Shown here piece after piece: positions 7,554 through 13,551 of a stretch of DNA of 13,551 nucleotides; position 1 is the first letter of the stretch, and every line of letters starts with the position of its first letter. This DNA is from an uncultured Lachnospiraceae bacterium (GTDB lineage Bacteria > Bacillota > Clostridia > Lachnospirales > Lachnospiraceae). The notes under the pieces are model-generated. The model was given only the letters and a program-made list of their open reading frames with translations. It was not told where the DNA came from and did no database searches. The DNA lies in NCBI GenBank assembly GCA_945485625.1, contig CALYSH010000013.1, positions 1 to 13,551 on the forward strand, given 5' to 3'. The position numbers and the translations under genes are program-made.

Positions 7554-8459
7554 TTACTTTTCTCTGTGAATCAGAGAATAAATCAATTCCTCAAGGAAAA
7601 GACTGTCACCCGGAATCTGCTTTAAGATTTCCACTGCTTCCTCAGACAGAAGCTCAACCTGCCTTTTGGATTCTTCCAGCCCACGAAGGGTCACATATGT
7701 GACTTTTTCATTCTTGGCATCGCTGCCCACTTCTTTTCCAAGTACCTTGCTGTCTCCGATGACATCCAGAATATCATCCTGAATCTGGAATGCCAGACCC
7801 ACATTCATGCCCAGACGCTCCATGGCATCCAGTCCCTGTTCATCGGCTCCGGCCAATGCTGCACCCACCATGAGACCGGCCTGAATCAGTGCGGCTGTTT
7901 TCTTTTCATGAATGAACAGAAGCTCGTCCATGGAAAGCACACTGTTGTTTCCTTCCGCTTCCACATCCACAGTCTGTCCGCCAATCATACCATATACACC
8001 GGCTTTTTGGGTTAAAATCTTCATCGCACGAACCACAGCTTCATATTCTGCCGGAGTTGCCATATCAAACGCCCTCAGAGCAGTCTCATATGCATAATTC
8101 AAAAGGCCGTCCCCGGCTAATACACCCATGGCCTCCCCATACACCTTCCATGTAGTATATCTTCCTCTGCGGTAAATATCGTTGTCCATAGCAGGCAGGT
8201 CGTCGTGTACCAGAGAATAGGTATGGATCATTTCCATCGCAGCCATAAAAGGCTCCACCAAAGCACCCTTTCCCCCGTACAAAAGAAATGCCTCCCTCAT
8301 AAAGATGGGACGCAGTCTCTTTCCGCCTGCTTCCACACTATAATTCATGGCCTTCAGAACAGTTTTCTGAAAGCCCTCTTCCTCAGGCAGATATCCGCGC
8401 ACTGTCTGTTCGGCCGACAGAACCTTTTCCTTCAGAATTTCCTCAAAATCCAACGCCAT
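7554..8459 (-). CDS. ispA: Farnesyl diphosphate synthase (polyprenyl synthetase family)
   Basis: IspA builds farnesyl diphosphate from dimethylallyl and isopentenyl diphosphates for undecaprenyl and quinone precursors. The 301-residue protein shows GGKRLRP (45-51), the first Asp-rich motif DDLPAMDND (86-94) followed by RRG, GQTVD (161-165), and the second Asp-rich motif QDDILD (227-232) with GKEVGSDAKNEKVT. The two-residue insertion in the first motif and the YSLVH just before it are features of bacterial type II farnesyl synthases, but chain length cannot be proven from sequence. I prefer the ATG at 8459, which has AAGG about 8 bases upstream. A GTG at 8477 would add six residues. The start lies inside the end of xseB (17-base overlap), suggesting translational coupling. 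Confidence 0.94.
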   Translation of the reverse strand: MALDFEEILKEKVLSAEQTVRGYLPEEEGFQKTVLKAMNYSVEAGGKRLRPIFMREAFLLYGGKGALVEPFMAAMEMIHTYSLVHDDLPAMDNDIYRRGRYTTWKVYGEAMGVLAGDGLLNYAYETALRAFDMATPAEYEAVVRAMKILTQKAGVYGMIGGQTVDVEAEGNNSVLSMDELLFIHEKKTAALIQAGLMVGAALAGADEQGLDAMERLGMNVGLAFQIQDDILDVIGDSKVLGKEVGSDAKNEKVTYVTLRGLEESKRQVELLSEEAVEILKQIPGDSLFLEELIYSLIHREK

Positions 8460-8667
8460 CACTCTCGCCTTCTCCACTTAACACAGTAACCTTCTTTTCT
8501 ACCATGTCAATCTGTTCATTACAGCTTTTTAACAGCTTCATTCCCCTGCTGTAGGAGGAAAACGCATCCTCCAACGAAATATCCTCACGGTTTAAATCTG
8601 CTATTACCTGTTCCAGTTCCCGAAAGCCTTCCTCCAGGCTCATAACCTTACTCTCTGTCTGTCCCAT
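8443..8667 (-). CDS. xseB: Exonuclease VII small subunit
   Basis: XseB binds XseA in the multi-subunit nuclease exonuclease VII, which degrades single-stranded DNA from both ends to short oligonucleotides. The 74-residue product is typical in length, with the family core SLEEGFRELEQVIADL, then SLEDAFSSYSRGMKL and the coiled NEQIDMVEKKV segment. The ATG at 8667 is chosen because the strong ribosome site GGAGGAAACA directly precedes it, giving a gap of 28 bases after xseA. The frame is open upstream to 8712 (89 aa), but that start would overlap xseA and give an unusual basic extension. The 3' end overlaps ispA by 17 bases. Confidence 0.94.
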   Translation of the reverse strand: MGQTESKVMSLEEGFRELEQVIADLNREDISLEDAFSSYSRGMKLLKSCNEQIDMVEKKVTVLSGEGESDGVGF

Positions 8668-8695
8668 TGTTTCCTCCGGTATCCTTCCCTTTTTT

Positions 8696-9907
8696 CTATT
8701 CTGCCCACTCAAGCCGCTTCACCTCAGCAGAGACTGTACCGTCCCTCATCCGAATCAGCACGTTTTCGCCAATCTGCAGCTGTTCCAGAGAGCGAATATT
8801 TTTTCCCGCCTCGTTTTCTACATAGGAAAAACCGCTGTTTAATTTCTCCAGCGGAGATAAACCCTTCATTTTCTCAATGTATAAAGCCAGAAGATGTCTT
8901 TTTTCACCGATCAGACTTCTCATTCCATCCTGCAAAGAAGACTCCAGATTCATGGCACGTTCTCTGTGCTGTCTTATCTTGCCTGCAGGACACAGAAATT
9001 TCAATTGCATTCCTGCCCGTTCCAGACTTTGCCTGTAGCTGGCAATTTTCCGGTCCATGGCATCCCTGAGTCGAATGGAATACTCCTCCATCTCTCCCAG
9101 AATTTCTTTATAATCCGTCACTGCCAGCTCCGCCGCAGCGGATGGGGTTGGTGCTCGCAAATCCGCCACATAGTCAATAATGGTAGTGTCCGTCTCGTGT
9201 CCCACGGCGGAAATAACAGGCACACTGCAGTCAAAAACCGCCTGAGCCACTTCTCTTTCATTAAACGCCCACAAATCCTCTATGGAACCGCCGCCACGGC
9301 CCACAATCATAACATCCACCTGCAAAGCTTCCAGTGCACGAATTCCCTTAATTATGCTTGGAACCGCGGCCTGCCCCTGCACAATTGCCGGATACAGAAT
9401 GATCCTGATATAGGGATTGCGTCTGGTGGCAATCTGTACAATGTCACGAACAGCCGCTCCTGTAGCGGCCGTCACCACTCCCAAAGTCTTTATATACTTC
9501 GGAATAGGTTGCTTGTACTCCTGCGCAAACATGCCCAGCTCCGCCAGTTCTCTTTTTAGCTGCTCATATTTTTCGTATAAAAGGCCGGCCCCATCCAACA
9601 CAATCTGTTTGGCATACAGCTGATATTTTCCATCCCGTTCATAAACATCAACCATGCCGCCTACTACGACCTGCTGTCCGTCCGTCAAACGAAAAGAAAG
9701 ACCGGAACGGTTCCCTGCAAACATAACACAGCTAACAGTACCCTTTGGGTCCTTCAACGTAAAATAAATATGTCCGGAAGGATGATATTTGCAGTTACTG
9801 ACCTCCCCCTTCACAAAAAGGGACTGAAGCAAATAATCCTGTGTAAACATATTTTTGATGTATGAATTTAATTGTGAAACAGAATACGCGTTACGAATCT
9901 CAATCAC
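8696..9907 (-). CDS. xseA: Exonuclease VII large subunit
   Basis: XseA is the catalytic subunit of exonuclease VII, used in mismatch repair and in clearing single-stranded DNA. The 403-residue protein starts with YSVSQLNSYIKNMF and a nucleic-acid-binding OB fold (about 8-105, with KGEVSNCKYHPSGHIYFTLKD). The Exonuc_VII_L catalytic domain follows, carrying GVVTAATGAAVRDI, VGRGGGSIEDLWAFNE, SAVGHETD and the DLRAPTPSAAAE stretch. A predicted helical segment and a short C-terminal tail close it. The start is a GTG at 9907 that overlaps the nusB stop by 8 bases and has only a weak ribosome site, so coupling to nusB is likely. In B. subtilis folD lies between nusB and xseA; here the overlap leaves no room for it. 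Confidence 0.97.
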   Translation of the reverse strand: MIEIRNAYSVSQLNSYIKNMFTQDYLLQSLFVKGEVSNCKYHPSGHIYFTLKDPKGTVSCVMFAGNRSGLSFRLTDGQQVVVGGMVDVYERDGKYQLYAKQIVLDGAGLLYEKYEQLKRELAELGMFAQEYKQPIPKYIKTLGVVTAATGAAVRDIVQIATRRNPYIRIILYPAIVQGQAAVPSIIKGIRALEALQVDVMIVGRGGGSIEDLWAFNEREVAQAVFDCSVPVISAVGHETDTTIIDYVADLRAPTPSAAAELAVTDYKEILGEMEEYSIRLRDAMDRKIASYRQSLERAGMQLKFLCPAGKIRQHRERAMNLESSLQDGMRSLIGEKRHLLALYIEKMKGLSPLEKLNSGFSYVENEAGKNIRSLEQLQIGENVLIRMRDGTVSAEVKRLEWAE

Positions 9908-10310
9908 CCTGCTTTACAAATTTAGCCAATACTGCATTTACAAATGCGCCGGAATTTTCCTGACCATACTTTTTTGCCAGTTCCACTGCCTCATTGATTG
10001 CCACCCCATCCGGGATGTCTTCATCAAACACAATCTCATAAACAGCAAGTCTCAAAAGAGCAAGCTCCACCTTACCCATACGGTCCAGCCCCCATCCGGT
10101 AGACTTTTGAGAAATCATCTCATCAATCTCACCCAGTTTTTCCTGTACCTGCTGAAAGCGATTTTTCATCTGCTCTCTGTCCGTCTCCGTAAATGTGCGC
10201 TCTTCATCTTCAAAATACAGTTTCACCTGCTCAGGCATTTCCTCCGGTGTGTTAAACTCTGTCTGAAATACCAGCTTAAAGATTTGTTCCCTCTGTTCGT
10301 GTCTTCCCAT
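9900..10310 (-). CDS. nusB: Transcription antitermination factor NusB
   Basis: NusB binds boxA RNA with NusE (ribosomal protein S10) to prevent premature termination in rRNA operons. The 136-residue, all-helical protein begins with the basic GRHEQREQIFKLVFQTEF typical of the N-terminal RNA-binding helix. It ends with the conserved block VELALLRLAVYEI, DIPDGVAINEAVELAKKYG and AFVNAVLAKFVK. The ATG at 10310 has AGGATTAGG upstream and follows the Asp23-family gene by only 9 bases. Its last 8 bases overlap the start of xseA. Nothing unusual is seen. Confidence 0.97.
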   Translation of the reverse strand: MGRHEQREQIFKLVFQTEFNTPEEMPEQVKLYFEDEERTFTETDREQMKNRFQQVQEKLGEIDEMISQKSTGWGLDRMGKVELALLRLAVYEIVFDEDIPDGVAINEAVELAKKYGQENSGAFVNAVLAKFVKQGD

Positions 10311-10319
10311 AACCTAATC

Positions 10320-10706
10320 CTACTTATCCTTATTCATTGAAATGCCGGAAATACGAATATTAACATCATGGCATACCAGTCCGGTCATATTTTCAACCGT
10401 AGTCTTTACCTTGGACTGAACCTTCTGACAGGTCGCAGGGATATTATATCCGTATTCCATGGTTAAAGCCAGATCAATCTTTACATTACCGTTTAATACT
10501 TCGACCTTCACGCCCTTGGTCAGATTCTTCATACCAACCTTGCTCATCAGCTCATTGGTAATGTTTCCTGCCATGGCACTGACGCCCTCCACTTCGGTTG
10601 CTGCCAGGGAAGCAATCATGGCTACCACATCATCTGCAATCTGTACGGCTCCGATACTTTCATCTTCTTTCAAAACTACTGCATTACGATCTATTTCCTT
10701 CTCCAT
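10320..10706 (-). CDS. Asp23/Gls24-family protein (YqhY-like)
   Basis: This 128-residue protein belongs to the Asp23/Gls24 (DUF322) family, small soluble proteins linked to envelope stress or, for B. subtilis YqhY, to control of fatty-acid and acetyl-CoA metabolism. The sequence shows IGAVQIADDVVAMIASLAATEVEGVSAM-type family core, then a hydrophobic-alternating segment VKVEVLNGNVKIDLALTMEYG and the C-terminal NVRISGI-like DVNIRISGIS. There is no signal peptide or membrane segment. The ATG at 10706 has the near-perfect ribosome site AAGGAGG about 9 bases upstream, the best in this operon, suggesting high expression. It is the first gene after the sigma-A-type promoter and sits directly before nusB, as yqhY does in B. 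subtilis. The exact role is not deducible. Confidence 0.93.
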   Translation of the reverse strand: MEKEIDRNAVVLKEDESIGAVQIADDVVAMIASLAATEVEGVSAMAGNITNELMSKVGMKNLTKGVKVEVLNGNVKIDLALTMEYGYNIPATCQKVQSKVKTTVENMTGLVCHDVNIRISGISMNKDK

Positions 10707-10763
10707 ATTTGTTTTCCTCCTTATGAAGTCATTTTAAAACGTCCTTGTTAATAATCAAACTCT

Positions 10764-10792
10764 AGTATACCATTTTCTCAATCATTTGTCAC
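10764..10792 (-). promoter_or_regulatory. Sigma-A-type promoter for the asp23-to-recN operon
   Basis: On the minus strand the -35 box GTGACA (10792-10787; 5 of 6 to TTGACA) is followed, after exactly 17 bases, by the -10 box TATACT (10769-10764; 5 of 6 to TATAAT). The -10 carries a TG extension one base upstream. Transcription would begin near 10757, giving a leader of about 50 bases before the ATG at 10706. The -35 box and part of the spacer lie in the last codons of the upstream lipoprotein gene. A weaker alternative, TTGATT-N16-TAAAAT, lies just downstream in the same leader. Confidence 0.6.
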
Positions 10793-12151
10793 CCAGAAAC
10801 TAAGTGATAATTGATTCTCATTTATCGTATATGCCACCGTACTGTTTTCCTCCTTCAGGTAGTCAAATACCTCCTGCTGTTCCAGCATTGCATGGAAGAT
10901 TTCATCATAGCATGCTCTGGACGCACATTTTATGGTAACCTCCGTTTTGGTACCATCATTTAAGCCCTGGAACAGCACCTTCATCCGACCTCTGTCATAG
11001 GTTGTAAAATATGCTCCCTCCCGGACATAATAATTATCCTTATTCTCCGTACACTCCGGCATGTTCATATCCATCCGGACCGTATGGGTCCGGTTCAGCT
11101 CTTCCGTGGTGACACAGAGATAATCATAATTGATCTGCGGCAGGGTGGAAATCTGTTCTGTGGTTCCGTCCTGACTGTAGGATGCGTCTCCCCAGGTACA
11201 ATCCACATAATAAAAGCTTCCGTTCACCTTAACCAGATTCCAGGCATGTCCTTCCCCTGAGCTTACAGTCCCCTGCACCAGAGTACAATCCACCCCCAGC
11301 CGGTTCAAAAGATACTGATATGCCTTTGCGTACCCCTGACACACGGAGGCATGATACAAAAACACGGACGCAATATTCTGATTATCCTTGGAATCCCTTC
11401 TGTAATCCGTATCCAAAATAATCTTTTCATATACATATTTTGCCCTTTCATAATCATCCGCATTCGGAGAGATACCCGCAAGAATATCCTTTACAGCATT
11501 CTGTATCTTTTCCTGTTGGGTCTGCGCCCTGGACTTTGTCAAACTATAATCGCCCTCAAAATCATAGGAGAGTGTTTTATCCCCTCTGGTATACTTTGTA
11601 TAGGTATAGCCCTCAACATAAAACAATTCCGGGTGATCAAGCAACACACTTTGAAAGATTCGGTCGATATCCTCTTCATTCAGACCGGACTCCAGACCTT
11701 CCTTGGAAAGAGTTCCTTTTTTACTCATACTCCCCAACATTGAGGCAATGTCTCTGTACCAGATTTTTTCAGAATCATCAAGCTGTTCATATGCGTAGTG
11801 AAAACCATCCTCCTCCAGAAAAGAATAAAGCTTCTGCTCTTCCTCCGAAGGTGTTTCTGCAGAAGGAGCATTCTCCGCTTCCACAGTACTGCCCTTCGTC
11901 TCCTCCGGAACAGGAACGGTATCTTCCGATACGGTTGAAAGCACTTCCGCCGACAGGGAGTCCTGTGTCTTCTCCGGCACGATGTCCTGTCCATCCTCTT
12001 CCCATACCCCTACGGTCAGCGTAGGGATTTCTCCTGTGGAAGGTTCAATAAAGCCACAGCCGCCTGCCATGCAAGCCGTAAGCAACAGGCCAAAAAATAT
12101 TCCGGTTCTTTTTTTTATCTTTTTCTTCTCATTCATCCCCATATTTCTCAT
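10778..12151 (-). CDS. Transglutaminase-like lipoprotein
   Basis: This is a 457-residue predicted surface lipoprotein with a transglutaminase-like cysteine-protease fold; its substrate is unknown. The basic N-terminus (NEKKKIKKR) is followed by a hydrophobic stretch and a lipobox at C27 (LTAC) or C32 (AGGC). Then comes a low-complexity acidic and Ser/Thr/Pro-rich linker (about 45-105). The catalytic triad is visible as C271 in VCQGYAKAYQ, H302 in GEGHAWN and D317 in YVDCTWGD, which is the pattern of the family and suggests an active enzyme. No repeat or cell-wall-binding domain is seen; residues about 340-457 are a tail I do not recognise. The ATG at 12151 has an AGAAG site 6 bases upstream and lies 9 bases after the prfC stop, so the two genes are probably cotranscribed. 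ATGs at 12142 and 12136 are alternatives. It may act on peptidoglycan or surface proteins, but that is inference. Confidence 0.85.
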   Translation of the reverse strand: MRNMGMNEKKKIKKRTGIFFGLLLTACMAGGCGFIEPSTGEIPTLTVGVWEEDGQDIVPEKTQDSLSAEVLSTVSEDTVPVPEETKGSTVEAENAPSAETPSEEEQKLYSFLEEDGFHYAYEQLDDSEKIWYRDIASMLGSMSKKGTLSKEGLESGLNEEDIDRIFQSVLLDHPELFYVEGYTYTKYTRGDKTLSYDFEGDYSLTKSRAQTQQEKIQNAVKDILAGISPNADDYERAKYVYEKIILDTDYRRDSKDNQNIASVFLYHASVCQGYAKAYQYLLNRLGVDCTLVQGTVSSGEGHAWNLVKVNGSFYYVDCTWGDASYSQDGTTEQISTLPQINYDYLCVTTEELNRTHTVRMDMNMPECTENKDNYYVREGAYFTTYDRGRMKVLFQGLNDGTKTEVTIKCASRACYDEIFHAMLEQQEVFDYLKEENSTVAYTINENQLSLSFWVTND

Positions 12152-12160
12152 CTATATCTT

Positions 12161-13551
12161 CTAGTTACGGCTGAATTCAGACAATACCAATCCCTTATTT
12201 CGATCAAGTGTCATACCGATACTCCAGGAATTCACAAACAATAGCAACGGATTTCCTTTCATATCCTTTACCTTTTTCATATCAGAGGTTCCTGTCAGCT
12301 TCGCCAAATCCACCTCGTCCTTATTTTCAATCCAGCGAATGTGCTCATAAGGAAGATTCTCCAGACGGATTTCCACATTGTATTCATTTTCCAGTCTGTA
12401 CTTTAATACCTCAAACTGCAGCACACCTACTACACCCACAATAATCTCTTCCAGACCGGTATTGAATTCCTGGAAAATCTGGATTGCACCTTCCTGGGCA
12501 ATCTGTTCGATTCCCTTAACAAATTGTTTCCTCTTCATGGTATCCACCTGACGAACCCTTGCAAAATGCTCCGGTGCGAAGGTAGGAATCCCTTCATATG
12601 CAAACTTCTCCTTCGGCATGCACAGAGTATCACCAATAGAGAAAATGCCGGGGTCAAACACACCGATAATGTCGCCCGCGTAAGCCTCGGATAAAATTTT
12701 GCGCTCATCCGCCATAATCTGCTGCGGCTGGGACAGGCGCATTACCTTATTCCCCTGTACATGACGCACTTCCATCTGTGCATCAAATTTACCGGAGCAG
12801 ATTCTCATAAATGCAATTCGGTCTCTGTGAGCCTTGTTCATATTCGCCTGAATTTTAAATACAAATGCACTGAACTCATGCTCTGCCGGCTCTATCACTC
12901 CGATATCCGCAACCCTGGGCAGGGGCGGAGTCGTCATATTCAGGAAATGCTTCAGGAAAATCTCCACACCGAAGTTGGTCAAAGCGGAGCCAAAGCATAC
13001 CGGGGTAAGCTTTCCGGCCCGTACAGCTTCCAGATCAAATTCCGCACTGGCGCCATCCAGCAATTCCACCTCGTCCAACAGCTTGTCCGCTGCCTCATCC
13101 CCGATAATCTGCCTTAAATGTGCCTCATCCTGAATCGGAATTTCCGTTGCTATCCCTTCCCGGGTTCCCTTTTCGGTATCCGAATAGGAAATGACACATT
13201 TCTTCTCCCTGTCATAAACACCCTTAAAGCCTTTACCGGACCCAATGGGCCAGTTTACGGGGCAGGTAGCAATTCCCAGCTCCTTCTCAATGTCATCCAA
13301 CAGCTCAAAGGTATCATTTGCATCACGGTCCAGCTTATTGATAAAGGTAAAAATCGGAATCCCGCGCATACCGCATACCTTAAACAGCTTTCTGGTCTGA
13401 GCCTCCACACCCTTGGAAGCATCAATTACCATGACCGCAGAATCTGCTGCCATCAGGGTTCGATAGGTATCCTCCGAGAAATCCTGATGTCCCGGTGTAT
13501 CCAGAATATTGATACAATAATCATCATAATGAAACTGAAGAACAGAAGAAG
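12161..13551 (-). CDS. prfC: Peptide chain release factor 3 (5' end outside the window)
   Basis: RF3 is a translational GTPase that recycles RF1/RF2 from the ribosome after peptide release. The frame is open to the right edge: codons before the internal Met at 13453 encode DTPGHQDFSEDTYRTL, the G3/switch II region, which is continuous with the downstream sequence. The gene is therefore cut by the window rather than starting at 13453. About 462 residues are visible against 529 in E. coli RF3, so roughly the first 65-70, with the P-loop and switch I, are missing. FINKLDRD is the G4 motif. The middle PVNWPIGSGKGFKGVYD and the C-terminal VVGVLQFEVLKYRLENEYNV are diagnostic of RF3 rather than EF-G. 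The gene ends 9 bases before the lipoprotein gene. Confidence 0.96.
   Translation of the reverse strand, partial: SSVLQFHYDDYCINILDTPGHQDFSEDTYRTLMAADSAVMVIDASKGVEAQTRKLFKVCGMRGIPIFTFINKLDRDANDTFELLDDIEKELGIATCPVNWPIGSGKGFKGVYDREKKCVISYSDTEKGTREGIATEIPIQDEAHLRQIIGDEAADKLLDEVELLDGASAEFDLEAVRAGKLTPVCFGSALTNFGVEIFLKHFLNMTTPPLPRVADIGVIEPAEHEFSAFVFKIQANMNKAHRDRIAFMRICSGKFDAQMEVRHVQGNKVMRLSQPQQIMADERKILSEAYAGDIIGVFDPGIFSIGDTLCMPKEKFAYEGIPTFAPEHFARVRQVDTMKRKQFVKGIEQIAQEGAIQIFQEFNTGLEEIIVGVVGVLQFEVLKYRLENEYNVEIRLENLPYEHIRWIENKDEVDLAKLTGTSDMKKVKDMKGNPLLLFVNSWSIGMTLDRNKGLVLSEFSRN

Noticed and set aside
8894..9559. 221-residue plus-strand open frame
   Set aside because: It is antisense to xseA, has no recognisable domain and no ribosome site worth noting.
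9855..9880. ARG box for ArgR near TATGAATTTAATTGTGA
   Set aside because: Only the left half matches the TGAAT-type consensus, and it lies inside the xseA coding region far from any arginine gene.
13451..13453. Internal ATG as the start of prfC
   Set aside because: Upstream codons to the window edge encode the conserved RF3 switch II region, so the gene extends beyond the window.

Overview
The window reads as part of the chromosome of an endospore-forming member of the Clostridia, most likely Lachnospiraceae. This placement is inferred from gene order and protein style, not from a marker-gene match. Every gene I can support lies on the minus strand, so transcription runs from high to low coordinates.

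In order of transcription the genes are: a 5'-truncated peptide chain release factor 3 gene (prfC, running off the right edge), a transglutaminase-like lipoprotein gene, an Asp23/YqhY-family gene, nusB, xseA, xseB, ispA, dxs, tlyA, nadK, argR, recN and, after a terminator, spoIVB. From the Asp23 gene to recN the genes are separated by 70 bases or less, often by overlaps, and no terminator is visible between them. They therefore look like one long operon started by a good sigma-A-type promoter (about 10764-10792) that overlaps the 3' end of the lipoprotein gene. This is the conserved Firmicutes housekeeping cluster (B. subtilis yqhY-nusB-folD-xseA-xseB-ispA-dxs-tlyA-ahrC-recN-spoIVB-spo0A), here without folD and with nadK between tlyA and argR.

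The cluster mixes transcription antitermination (NusB), DNA repair (exonuclease VII, RecN), isoprenoid precursor and farnesyl diphosphate synthesis (Dxs, IspA), rRNA methylation (TlyA), NADP supply (NadK) and arginine control (ArgR). recN ends in a strong intrinsic terminator at 1589-1626. A sigma-G-like promoter abuts that terminator, so spoIVB can be expressed separately during sporulation.

The left edge (1-181), where spo0A would be the expected next gene, instead holds a structured repeat: a 55-base exact direct repeat with 94-base spacing, small GNRA-like hairpins, and a 23-base perfect inverted repeat that contains a two-way terminator-like core. This repeat and the promoter/terminator arrangement before spoIVB are the two items most worth a second look. 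I see no defence system, phage, insertion sequence, CRISPR array, tRNA or rRNA, and no clear previously undescribed system; most of the window is ordinary conserved core genome.
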